Shown here piece after piece: positions 16,954-25,957 of a stretch of 64,000 bases of DNA. The position numbers and the translations under genes were made by a program. Source of the DNA: an uncultured Clostridia bacterium. Its GTDB lineage: Bacteria > Bacillota > Clostridia > UBA1381. Each line of letters opens with the position of its first letter. The first letter of the stretch is position 1. The stretch spans positions 1-64,000 of the forward strand of contig CAKSOE010000003.1 in the NCBI GenBank assembly GCA_934476675.1, read 5' to 3'. The notes beneath the pieces were generated by a model. That model was given only the letters and a program-made list of their open reading frames with translations. It was not told the DNA's origin and searched no databases.

Positions 16954-18561
16954 TTATTCTGCCGCCTCCGCGTATCCCGCAGCCGAAAGGCTCTGCTGAG
17001 CTTTGTTCCATACAAAAGCGCGCGTGTAGCTGTCGGTAAGCTCTTTCGGTACAATCGGGTAATAGCTGAAGGTTATATCCCCGTTTGCGCTGTAAATATT
17101 TGTTTCCCTTTCGGTAACGCCTATAAGCGCACCCGATACATCGTACTGTGCAATGTATAATTTCATTCCCGCCGGTTCTGCCGAAGCGCCGCTTACGGGT
17201 ACGTGTACAAAGGTTATTGTATTTTCATTTTCGGTTGCCTTTCTAACCGTTTCCGAAATATTTGCCATATTAGTGTATGCAAAATACGGTACGCCAAAGG
17301 TTACGTCTGCTGCATTGCCGTATTCAAGAAACAGTCTCGGCTCGCTTCCTGCTGTTTGAACGCTGCCTATTTTTATTGCTCCGCCCAAATTTCCCGGCTG
17401 TTTCTGTTCGTCGGGATATACCGCAAAGCTTACAAATCCGTCCTCGTCTTCTGCCATCTGCTGTGTTACAAATTCCGTAACGTCAAAATCAACCCATTGG
17501 TTTACTGTTGATGTATTTTTCTCAGCGTCATACCGCACAGCTTTAACATCGGATAAGCTTTCTCCGTTGTTGCGCCCGTACTTTATTTCATTTGAGCCGG
17601 GTGCATCTGCCCAGTTTTCCGCACCTGTTATCGTTGAGCTTGACCAGTTATCATCGGAAAGATTGTGTATTCTTATATTTGTATCTTTCTTGTTGTAATT
17701 GTTCATGGCATAAAGGCGAAGCGTAGCTTTTGTTACAACCTTTCCTGCCGGAACTTCATAGCCGTTCATATCAAACATAATGTATGCTGCCCTGTTGTAC
17801 AATGCTGTTCCGCTGTTCTGAAGGTTGTATGAACCGTCCTCGCTGAGATTTCCTCCGCCGTCTTCCTGCAAAAGCGCACTGTCAAGAGCAATATGCGTTT
17901 CATTCTCCTTTTCCTTGTAGCTTACCGACAATACCGGCGTGTATTCACCGCTTCCGTATTCGCTTGAATAGAACGAGCCTGACACCTTGAATGTGTCGGG
18001 GAAAAACGCAAAGGTTTCATTGCCGCTAAGGTCATCTTTTGAAAGCATATAATCAGTTATGTCAAACTCATATGCAGTATTCGCCACCCATGTATCGCCT
18101 GTACAAAGCTCCGTCTGAGCAATGGCAGATGCTGTTCTTTGAGGTCTGTTTGCCGTTCCCCATGTTATTGTTGACGGATCGTACTCCTGAGAACTGATTG
18201 TATAGAGACTCATATTTGATGCCGTTTTATTATTGCCGTTATTGGCGGCATTGGTGTTGTAATATGATTTTAACCATACTTTTATTTTAGCATTTTCAAT
18301 CTGTTTTCCCTGCGGTACTTTTATATCGCCGAGCTGAAATCTTACCCATGCTTCTCTGTGATAATTACCGTTATTCTGAAACAGCATTTCATCTATCGTT
18401 GAATAATTATTATTTGCATTGCCCTTTGCAATATATGTATCGGCATTTGCTTTAATCTGCTGACTGTCACTTTCTTCCGCCGTAACAGCCATAGGCAGGG
18501 CTGCCGCAAGCATAACCGCCGACAACGCAATGCTTGCTAATTTACTCATTGTTTTTTTCAT
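16954..18561 (-). CDS. Secreted protein with two DNRLRE domains
   Basis: The product of about 535 residues has a signal peptide (MKKTMSKLASIALSAVMLAA, cleaved near VTAEE), two DNRLRE-type beta-sandwiches (about 35-215 with AWVRFQLGDI, and 225-425 with AAYIMFDMNGYEVP), and a C-terminal module ending in a YTRAFVWNKA motif. DNRLRE domains occur next to catalytic domains in secreted glycan-degrading proteins and probably bind glycans or mediate attachment. No catalytic domain is present. I use ATG 18561, which has GGAGG 8 nt upstream, rather than the TTG at 18567. Confidence 0.8.
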   Translation of the reverse strand: MKKTMSKLASIALSAVMLAAALPMAVTAEESDSQQIKANADTYIAKGNANNNYSTIDEMLFQNNGNYHREAWVRFQLGDIKVPQGKQIENAKIKVWLKSYYNTNAANNGNNKTASNMSLYTISSQEYDPSTITWGTANRPQRTASAIAQTELCTGDTWVANTAYEFDITDYMLSKDDLSGNETFAFFPDTFKVSGSFYSSEYGSGEYTPVLSVSYKEKENETHIALDSALLQEDGGGNLSEDGSYNLQNSGTALYNRAAYIMFDMNGYEVPAGKVVTKATLRLYAMNNYNKKDTNIRIHNLSDDNWSSSTITGAENWADAPGSNEIKYGRNNGESLSDVKAVRYDAEKNTSTVNQWVDFDVTEFVTQQMAEDEDGFVSFAVYPDEQKQPGNLGGAIKIGSVQTAGSEPRLFLEYGNAADVTFGVPYFAYTNMANISETVRKATENENTITFVHVPVSGASAEPAGMKLYIAQYDVSGALIGVTERETNIYSANGDITFSYYPIVPKELTDSYTRAFVWNKAQQSLSAAGYAEAAE

Positions 18562-18622
18562 TCTCAATTCCTCCTATATAATTAAATTCTGCGCGGCTTT
18601 GCGCTTTTTCTTCTGTAAGATA

Positions 18623-18651
18623 ATTATATAATTATTGTTTTGAGAATTAAA
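18623..18651 (-). promoter_or_regulatory. Possible promoter before the DNRLRE gene
   Basis: A TATAAT box (18623-18628) lies in the 113-nt gap before the 16954-18561 gene. At 17-nt spacing the -35 is TTTAAT, a weak match. This would add transcription to the DNRLRE, binding-protein and permease genes separately from the regulator. Confidence 0.35.
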
Positions 18652-18674
18652 GTATCAATAATACCTTTCGGCTA

Positions 18675-21600
18675 TCAATTTCCGCTTATATACGTCCAAA
18701 ACGCCGACGGAACCATACTTTTTGACCATACATACACATCTGTGGCGCTATCGTATACTGCAACTTTCGTTTTTTCCGATGACGGAAGATACGTTTTCAG
18801 ATTTTTTATGACGCCGTTTTCTTTTTCGCATACCGTTATGATTTTATCCGCATAATTTTCTCCGGTATCTATAAAAACCCCATCGGCAATATTTTCCGCT
18901 ATGATTACGGGAGCATATCCGCTCTCCTTTGATGCGATTACAATATTTCCCTCTTTTCTCGATGTAAGCTTTATCGCAAAGGAAAGTGAGTTCTTGTTTT
19001 CTTTTGACAAGTAATGGTCGGTTATGTCAAATTCCACGTCTTCATTAATCACGCTTGTATTTTCGTTATATTGCGTTACATTTGCGGTACAGATAAGGCT
19101 GTCTTTTGAAATTTCCGGCTTATTGTTCCATGTAAGCGTATTTTCGTCCCAGTTATCGGAAACTTCATAGAGCGACAGCGTTTCCTCCCGCCGCGGCTCT
19201 CTGTAATTTCTTATCGCACGCACCCTTAAAACAACCCTTTGAAGTTTATCGGCTGTTATGCCGGAGGTGTTGAATTTTAAAAATCCCTCACGGTTATAGG
19301 TCGTGCCGCTGTATTTAATGTTTATCGCATTGTCGCTGCCGAAAGGTTTGTCGGGGTTGGGCTGGTCGGAATTTGTGTCATCGCTTGCCGTTATTTTCGT
19401 AATGATTGTTTTTGACAGCGTTGCGTGACCGTATTCCGCCTTGCTGTTCCATTTATCCAGCGGCACAAATTCCGCTCCGCTGTCCTCCGTTGAAAAGCAT
19501 ATCTGCAATTCCGTTTCCGCAGTGTACGGAATATAAACAGCGAGTTTCTTCCTATTGATATACTGCACGTCGTCAAATCCTTTTACGGTCGGCGTGCGGT
19601 TTAGAGCATTTTCGCTCATCATGCGAAATTCACCGGAACCGCCCAATATGCGCGCATACAGCTTTTTTTCGTCTATCGTAAGCACCGCGCGGCTGCCGTC
19701 AACGCTTATATCGGCGTCCGTGTGCATAAACCACCATATATCCGACGGCTGTTTCGGGGTTATTTTATCCGAAATTATTATACGGTTATTTTCCTTGTCC
19801 ATTTTCATTCCGCGCAGTACTTTTTGAGCCTTTTTTGAATATGCGGAGGTCATGTCTAAAATTGAATATGAACATTCATCTCCGCTTTTATAGTCCGTAA
19901 AACCGCAATGTGCGGCAAGCTCCTGTCCAAAACTCATATCGGGATAGTCTGACTGTGGATTTATAAGCAGCGTATTATGTCCCTGCGGACTTTTTGAATA
20001 ATACTCATACCTCGATAATCTGAAATATGCCGGAAGTCCATCGGTTGGCTTATGATAATCAATGCCGGAAAGCTCTGCCGTAAAATTCTTTCCGTATGCG
20101 CCTATATAAAAATTCCCTATATCCAGATCCCCGTGGCTCATCTGGTTAAATCCGCCCTTCATGCCGGCAAACAAGCCGTTTTCGGCGTCATTTCCGCTCT
20201 TAAAGGACACAAACGGCGATATTCCGTCCGCATAATAATCAAGCGGAAGTTCTTTTATCGGGCGCGCCTGTGCATATCGGTCGGGATTATACCAAATAAT
20301 AGAAAATATATCATTACTGTCCATATCTCTCTGATACATTCCGTAATCCGAATTATTGAATTTTTCAGCCATCCACAGCAGCAGCGGCGACGAAACGGCA
20401 GTTGTATCACCGTCACCGTAGCTTATCGCCTGGCTGTTGTTATATCCTCTTGTGTATATGGGATAATATCCGCTTTTGTCAAAGCCTTTTATGCCGCTTA
20501 TCCCCCAATCCGTGCCGAATGCAGAATCCAGTGCAGAAAGCGTGCTTGCAAGGTAATCTGACGCATATTCAAAATACCCCGACGCTTCTATAAACACGCC
20601 GTCGGGATAATACAGCCGCATTGCTCTCGGCAGCAGCTGTGCGCTTTGCTTTATAACCTCCGCCGATGAATCGGATTTTCCGACTGCCGCCGCGGCAACA
20701 AGTGCGCCGCCGTTCACGACAAAATTCCAGTTGTTTGAATTTTTATTCGGCGAGCTTAAAACAGGCTTTAACGACTTTTCAATTATGGTATTTTCAATTA
20801 TCTCCCTGTCGCTCTCCGACATATAATTATACATCCAGTCATATGCCACTCCCATTCCGCGCGACATTTCTCCGACATTGAGCATTTTCTGCGGATTGAA
20901 GTCGGGGTATTCGGCGGCGGCTTTCAGATAATACACCGCCTTTTTTGCATATTCTTCTTTTTTTGCGGTATCGTCACACGTATTGTATAAAAACGCCAGT
21001 GTCATGGCAGCCTCGTCTATATTTGACGATAGCGAACCGCTGCTCACATTATATTCGGTCGCCTGTGACGCAAGATATTTTTCGCCGCTTGTTTCTATGT
21101 CGGCATACCATTTTGAAATATACTTATCACTCTTTAAATTCTTAATTCTTTCAAAATCCGATTCATTTGCAATAATATACGGGTGAGAAAGCTTTGAAAG
21201 CTCCGCCGCTATCTCCGATTCGGACGGAATCTGCGATATATCGTATACATCTTCAACCGACGGATATGCCGTACCGTCGTCAAGCTTCATATAATATGTA
21301 TTTTCAAGCTCCTCCTGCGTATATCCGTTATATGTAACATTAAATTCTTTTCCCGAGCCGCCCTGTTTTACGGCTGCACCTGTTTTCGGCATATTTCCGT
21401 AACAGGTTTCGTTTTCGGAAAACGATGAGCTGAGTTCATATATACCTATATTTCCAACATTTCCGTAAAGGTACAGAATTGCCGATTTTACCGAATTTTC
21501 CGACAGTTCTATTTTTATATATGGTTTATTTTCACTGCTCTCACGCGAATTTACGGAAAAATTTTCTCCCGTTATATATAAATTTGCCGTTTTTGACGTC

Positions 21601-22424
21601 AGAAATTTTCCCGACAAGTATTCCGTAATATCCACTGCCGTATATCCGTCAAAATCCGTCACGCAAGGCTTGTCCTCGCCTAAATCTCCGAAATAAAACG
21701 AAAACAGCGCATTGCCGTTTAAGGCTTCGCTTTTTCCGAATATTTTGTCGGGTTCGTCACTGCTCACGCAGGTATCGGCTTTCGGTACGCTTACGATTGT
21801 CTTGGAATGATCAATGGAATATTTTACCGTAAGCTTAGGCGGATAAGCCGACTCGCTTGATTTTATAGGCGCTGCAATTTTGTATTCCCCGGGATAAATT
21901 GAAAAAGCTATTTTGCCGTCAGCTGCAACAGTTCTGATATATTCCGATATATCAAAATCAATATATCCCGCTTTAAAGCTGCTTTTCGCCGTAATTATCG
22001 AAGATGCTATTATATTCTTTCTCACAGGACGGTTTTCCGTTCCGTATGTAACGGTTTTTGCGTCATAATCGCTTTTGCTTAACGACCACAAATTAATTAT
22101 TCCGTCGCTCGTGACACCTGCTTTATCGGAGGAGTGGTTTGATGCGGCATAAACGGATAACACGGCGGATTCTATTTTCATTCCCTCCGGCGCTTTAATC
22201 TCCGACATATCAAAGCGCAGCCATGCCTCACGGTTATATTTGCTTGAACCTATATTCTGTATGCGCAAGTCGCCGCTTGATTCGTAATTTGTCTGCGGAG
22301 CGCCTTCGTCAATATACAAATCATCACACACCGATACACACTTTTCATCTGCGCCGTAATCCGCGCCGGCTGTTCCCGAAAAAAGCAGCCCCGCAGCCAA
22401 AAACGCCGCCAAAAACCTCCTCAT
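18675..22424 (-). CDS. Secreted DNRLRE - heparinase II/III - DNRLRE protein
   Basis: The product of about 1249 residues has a signal peptide (MRRFLAAFLAAGLLFSGTAGA), one or two N-terminal DNRLRE beta domains (about 30-210 with AWLRFDMSEIKAP, and 210-330), a heparinase II/III core (about 400-980, with NSNNWNFVVNGG and MSHGDLDIGNFYIG), a C-terminal DNRLRE domain (about 1030-1180, EGFLKFNTSGI) and the shared C-terminal module (YVWSKSMVPSAF). A surface or secreted polysaccharide lyase is likely. ATG 22424 is chosen with GGAG 9 nt upstream; it starts just after the regulator's stop. It is paralogous to the 5626-8853 protein but swaps the discoidin domain for DNRLRE. Confidence 0.85.
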   Translation of the reverse strand: MRRFLAAFLAAGLLFSGTAGADYGADEKCVSVCDDLYIDEGAPQTNYESSGDLRIQNIGSSKYNREAWLRFDMSEIKAPEGMKIESAVLSVYAASNHSSDKAGVTSDGIINLWSLSKSDYDAKTVTYGTENRPVRKNIIASSIITAKSSFKAGYIDFDISEYIRTVAADGKIAFSIYPGEYKIAAPIKSSESAYPPKLTVKYSIDHSKTIVSVPKADTCVSSDEPDKIFGKSEALNGNALFSFYFGDLGEDKPCVTDFDGYTAVDITEYLSGKFLTSKTANLYITGENFSVNSRESSENKPYIKIELSENSVKSAILYLYGNVGNIGIYELSSSFSENETCYGNMPKTGAAVKQGGSGKEFNVTYNGYTQEELENTYYMKLDDGTAYPSVEDVYDISQIPSESEIAAELSKLSHPYIIANESDFERIKNLKSDKYISKWYADIETSGEKYLASQATEYNVSSGSLSSNIDEAAMTLAFLYNTCDDTAKKEEYAKKAVYYLKAAAEYPDFNPQKMLNVGEMSRGMGVAYDWMYNYMSESDREIIENTIIEKSLKPVLSSPNKNSNNWNFVVNGGALVAAAAVGKSDSSAEVIKQSAQLLPRAMRLYYPDGVFIEASGYFEYASDYLASTLSALDSAFGTDWGISGIKGFDKSGYYPIYTRGYNNSQAISYGDGDTTAVSSPLLLWMAEKFNNSDYGMYQRDMDSNDIFSIIWYNPDRYAQARPIKELPLDYYADGISPFVSFKSGNDAENGLFAGMKGGFNQMSHGDLDIGNFYIGAYGKNFTAELSGIDYHKPTDGLPAYFRLSRYEYYSKSPQGHNTLLINPQSDYPDMSFGQELAAHCGFTDYKSGDECSYSILDMTSAYSKKAQKVLRGMKMDKENNRIIISDKITPKQPSDIWWFMHTDADISVDGSRAVLTIDEKKLYARILGGSGEFRMMSENALNRTPTVKGFDDVQYINRKKLAVYIPYTAETELQICFSTEDSGAEFVPLDKWNSKAEYGHATLSKTIITKITASDDTNSDQPNPDKPFGSDNAINIKYSGTTYNREGFLKFNTSGITADKLQRVVLRVRAIRNYREPRREETLSLYEVSDNWDENTLTWNNKPEISKDSLICTANVTQYNENTSVINEDVEFDITDHYLSKENKNSLSFAIKLTSRKEGNIVIASKESGYAPVIIAENIADGVFIDTGENYADKIITVCEKENGVIKNLKTYLPSSEKTKVAVYDSATDVYVWSKSMVPSAFWTYISGN

Positions 22425-22426
22425 GC

Positions 22427-24580
22427 TCAATCACTCCATTCATCTTTTATTTTCCTGTACTGCGTAGGAGTAATGCCCTCCGTTTTTTTATACGCTCTTA
22501 TAAGTGCAAGCGCATTGTAAAATCCCACTTCAACGGCTATATCCTGTATGCACTTGTCTGTTGATGTGAGAAGTTCCTTTGCCGCCTGTACCCTGATTTG
22601 AGTAATATAATTAAGCAAGCCGTCACCCGTCTGCTCCTTAAAGCACTTCGACACATAATTTACGCTTAAATTTATATGATCCGCAATCATGCGGTTGTTC
22701 AGGTTTGAATTTTTGTAATTTTGTGCGATAAACTTTTTAATTTCGGTAACATTGTCAATCTGCGGCGCTTTATCCGTTGTGCTGTTCCTTATGTCGGAAA
22801 CTATGTTTTCCATGTCCGCACAAAATTCTTGCAGATTTTCCGCCTCGGCGATATTTTTTATTTTTGTCTGCTCTATATCGGAATATATATTTCTGTCACG
22901 GCTTATTTTCAAAAGCATTTTTGAAATATCATACAAAATCAGACGCATATCGCTTAAACTCGGCTTTTCTATGCCAAAGGTGAATATTTCCTCTATTATT
23001 TTTTTCCATTCGTCCTTTCCGCCGTCGATAATTGCGGCAAAAAGCTTATTGAGCAAAAATTTCTTTTCGTCCGCCTTATCGCTGTATATGCCTACGCCCG
23101 TGCTTCCCAGAAATTCCATCATGCAAAGCACCTGCTTGGACTGCGCATATGAGCTGCTTATTTTATTTATTCCGCACTGTGTTTCTCCGCAGCTTATGAT
23201 ACACTTTATTCCGAGCACTTGTTCGTAAATCTCGTTAATCTTGATTAAAAGCTCCGACACCGACAGCTTTCCTCCGATGCCGAGCATTGCGCCGATTGTT
23301 CCGTCACAATTCGTAAAATACGCATCGTAGCCGTTATCCGCCGCTATTTCGCAGAACACATTCTCCAAAGCGCCGTAAAGCGTTTCCGCACCGGCAGAGT
23401 CCATCATGCCTTCGATGAAATCCCCCGCGCTCTTTACGGACAGCGTAACCGCAACAGCTTTATCCATTACCGATATTCCGTAATCTGCCAGCAGCGCATT
23501 GTCATTTTTTATCTCCATCGAGTTTGCCATAAGCTGCGCGACAAGGTTTCTTCTGCTCATGTCGTTATATTTATAATTGAGCCGATGAATGGAATGTTCT
23601 ATAAAATCGTATTCTTTTTCATTGCCCGCACCGCCGAGACTGTCTACGAGATTTCGCAGCGGCTTATAATTATACATGGAGAACACGGCAATTCCTATTA
23701 CTCCTATGATAAGACTTATGAACAGTATAATTACCTCGGCAGACAGCATATCGCGTGTGCTTTTGTAAAAATTTTCACGCGGCAGCGACATAAAGTATAC
23801 CCAGTTTATTACATATGACTTCTGATAACACACCACTCTGCGTTCACCGTTCGATTTGACCGATAAAATGCCGAAATTGTTTTCAAAATCCATATCGTCA
23901 GTCAAGGGCGAAACCTCGCCCGTCGAATAAATCAGATTGTTATCCGAATCGTAAATTGTTATGTCCACACCCTCCGGAAACAGTCTGCTGTCAACGCTCC
24001 ATTTCAAAATTGTTTTTTCTATTTTCATAAAAACATTCGCCGCATAATCGGTATCCTTGAAAACAGTATGGACTTCGTAAAGATTGTCGCCTATTTTCAT
24101 AAACGACCAATCGTATGTGCCGTTCATTATTTTTGTCCATTCGTCATAACTTACGCCGCTTTCCTTGGAGTACACATCATACGCTACCATTCCCTGCGCC
24201 ATAGCGTCATTGGTGATTATACGCCCCGATTTTTTAAAGTATACCTTTACCGTTTCGGACAGTCTTGCGCGATTTGCGATAAAATTATATATAAAATTAT
24301 GCTGTTCACCGGTCAGCTTGCTCCCGAAAGCCGCAATTTGCCGAAATTCAATATCCGTTTCGAGCCGGTTCGCAATCCTGCCGTTTTCGGCTATAATATT
24401 ATCCGCATCGGAGGCTATCTTATTAAGATAAATGCTGTTGTAGCTTTCCGCCTCCCGATTCATCTGATTGGTAAAATATGTACTGATTATAATGTTTGCC
24501 ACGGTCGGTATGGTTAAAATACATATATACGTTATGACCCATATGTAAACCGTGCTTTTAAATTTTTGAAAAAAACGCAT
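22427..24580 (-). CDS. Membrane-anchored AraC-family regulator
   Basis: The product of about 717 residues has one transmembrane helix near the N-terminus, an extracellular sensor region of about 250 residues (Cache-like), a second helix around residues 285-310 (IILFISLIIGVIGIAVF), a cytoplasmic linker, and a C-terminal AraC/XylS DNA-binding domain (last 100 residues: IADHINLSVNYVSKCFKEQ and IQDIAVEVGFYNALALIRAY). This YesS-like layout senses extracellular sugar directly and usually activates neighbouring genes. ATG 24580 is chosen with GAGG 7 nt upstream, leaving 14 nt after the GH105 stop. It most likely controls locus A, including the promoter at 25769-25797. Confidence 0.88.
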   Translation of the reverse strand: MRFFQKFKSTVYIWVITYICILTIPTVANIIISTYFTNQMNREAESYNSIYLNKIASDADNIIAENGRIANRLETDIEFRQIAAFGSKLTGEQHNFIYNFIANRARLSETVKVYFKKSGRIITNDAMAQGMVAYDVYSKESGVSYDEWTKIMNGTYDWSFMKIGDNLYEVHTVFKDTDYAANVFMKIEKTILKWSVDSRLFPEGVDITIYDSDNNLIYSTGEVSPLTDDMDFENNFGILSVKSNGERRVVCYQKSYVINWVYFMSLPRENFYKSTRDMLSAEVIILFISLIIGVIGIAVFSMYNYKPLRNLVDSLGGAGNEKEYDFIEHSIHRLNYKYNDMSRRNLVAQLMANSMEIKNDNALLADYGISVMDKAVAVTLSVKSAGDFIEGMMDSAGAETLYGALENVFCEIAADNGYDAYFTNCDGTIGAMLGIGGKLSVSELLIKINEIYEQVLGIKCIISCGETQCGINKISSSYAQSKQVLCMMEFLGSTGVGIYSDKADEKKFLLNKLFAAIIDGGKDEWKKIIEEIFTFGIEKPSLSDMRLILYDISKMLLKISRDRNIYSDIEQTKIKNIAEAENLQEFCADMENIVSDIRNSTTDKAPQIDNVTEIKKFIAQNYKNSNLNNRMIADHINLSVNYVSKCFKEQTGDGLLNYITQIRVQAAKELLTSTDKCIQDIAVEVGFYNALALIRAYKKTEGITPTQYRKIKDEWSD

Positions 24581-24594
24581 TGCCATTCCTCTGA

Positions 24595-25689
24595 TTATCT
24601 GCCGTTTTCGCGGCAGTATTTTATCCATTCGGCACAGGTCATCAGATAATATCCCACCGCATATTCTCTTGTGCCGTTCTTACAAACCTCGCCCGGGCTT
24701 TGAGCCACTCCCTGAACATATCCGAGAGTTCCGTCCTCAAAAACCGCTTTTTCGTTTATCGCCTTAAAGCTCTCCTCAAAAATCTTTACATAGCTTTCGT
24801 CAAGCACTCCGCAGCGTACCGCCTTTAATATCGAATGAATAAAAAGAAGGGTTCCGCTTGTTTCTATCATGGGATATTCGTCATAATCGGCAAGATTTGT
24901 GCGCCAGAAGCCGTCCTTGCCGCGGCATTTCATGATTGCGTCCGTCATTTCAAGAAATGTCTTTTTATAGCCGTCATAGTATTCGCTTTCCTTGCCTATA
25001 ACCTCCATGGTTTGAATAAGTCCGGCATATACCCAGCCGTTGCCGCGCGACCAGAACACTTTTTTTCCGTTTTTGCTCAGCATTTTATCGGGAGTATATT
25101 TCATGTCACGATACCACAAATGCTCGTCTGTATCGTAATATCCGCGTGTTTCCTTTGCATACAAATACAGAGCGTGCGCCTTTTTTGCATAGCGGTCATC
25201 ATTCTTCATCAGAGAAACCTTATGATACAGACACAATCCCATATGTATCGTATCAACCCACCACCAATAATCATTATGCGGGTCATTTACCGTAAAATCA
25301 AGAATTGACATGACCTTATCAAAACGTGCCTTGTCGGGAACAAACTTTTCAAGCTCGAGATACGTCATTCCGCAGAAAACAAAATCGGCATGAATATTAA
25401 GATAATCCGCAACATTTTCATAACGCCAGTCAAGCTTTCCCTCAACGGTAAAGTGGTTTTCCAGCACCTCGGCAGCGAATTTTTCATCGCCAAAAGTACC
25501 CCATTTGTTTTTTTCTCCCCATTCAACCGCAGCGTCAAGGTATTCTTTCTCGCCCGTAATTTTGTATGCTTCAATGTCTCCTCTGAAATAGCAGGCATTA
25601 TCCCAGCTTGTGTCCTCGTTCTGAGGATTTGTTTTAAGCCATCTGCCGTTTACCGATTTGATTTTATCTATTACGTAATTGGTATCCAT
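24595..25689 (-). CDS. GH105 unsaturated rhamnogalacturonyl hydrolase
   Basis: The 364-residue cytoplasmic enzyme is an (alpha/alpha)6-barrel hydrolase of family GH105 (YteR/YesR). It removes the unsaturated uronate left at the non-reducing end by lyase cleavage. The family signatures are present: HADFVFCGMTYLELE near Asp102, WWWVDTIHMG with Asp146 matching the catalytic Asp143 of YteR, and VFWSRGNGWVYAGL. The true start is the Met at 25689, preceded by AAGGAG; the open frame upstream to 25797 runs through the promoter. It is the first gene of locus A and is followed by its regulator. Confidence 0.93.
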   Translation of the reverse strand: MDTNYVIDKIKSVNGRWLKTNPQNEDTSWDNACYFRGDIEAYKITGEKEYLDAAVEWGEKNKWGTFGDEKFAAEVLENHFTVEGKLDWRYENVADYLNIHADFVFCGMTYLELEKFVPDKARFDKVMSILDFTVNDPHNDYWWWVDTIHMGLCLYHKVSLMKNDDRYAKKAHALYLYAKETRGYYDTDEHLWYRDMKYTPDKMLSKNGKKVFWSRGNGWVYAGLIQTMEVIGKESEYYDGYKKTFLEMTDAIMKCRGKDGFWRTNLADYDEYPMIETSGTLLFIHSILKAVRCGVLDESYVKIFEESFKAINEKAVFEDGTLGYVQGVAQSPGEVCKNGTREYAVGYYLMTCAEWIKYCRENGR

Positions 25690-25768
25690 TAATTTTGTCT
25701 CCTTTTTTTGCAAGCTGAATACACGGTCAAAAAATCTTTTGGATTTTTTAATCGTTTGTTCTAATTTT

Positions 25769-25797
25769 AGTATATCATCTGCATATTTTAAAATCAA
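25769..25797 (-). promoter_or_regulatory. Promoter of locus A (GH105-regulator operon)
   Basis: On the minus strand TTGATT (25792-25797), a 17-nt spacer and TATACT (25769-25774) give a good sigma-A promoter. Transcription would begin near 25762, about 70 nt before the GH105 start. Together with the strong terminator upstream, this marks the beginning of locus A. Confidence 0.75.
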
Positions 25798-25818
25798 GTG
25801 TCAAAAAAACTCCTCTGA

Positions 25819-25843
25819 ATATCAAATTCTATTGTATATCAAA
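25819..25843. promoter_or_regulatory. Direct repeat upstream of the locus A promoter
   Basis: ATATCAAA occurs at 25819-25826 and again at 25836-25843, 17 bp apart, centred about 60 and 77 bp upstream of the predicted start of transcription. Tandem sites in that position are typical of AraC-family activators. The low complexity of this AT-rich DNA makes chance a real alternative. Confidence 0.3.
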
Positions 25844-25917
25844 AAAAACGCCGATTATCCACGTTTCGTGTCATTTTCGGTATGCTTTGACGCATATCGG
25901 ATATTGTTTGTTCCCAA

Positions 25918-25956
25918 AAACAGGGGTGTAAAAAGTTACTTTTTACACCCCTGTTT
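25918..25956 (-). terminator. Strong intrinsic terminator after the GH88 gene
   Basis: A perfect 15-bp stem (25921-25935 paired with 25939-25953) closes a 3-nt loop, and A/T pairs extend it to 18 bp. On the minus strand it is followed by TTTTT. It begins only a few bases after the GH88 stop at 25958. The flanking T-rich bases on the plus side could make it work both ways. Confidence 0.92.
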
Positions 25957-25957
25957 A

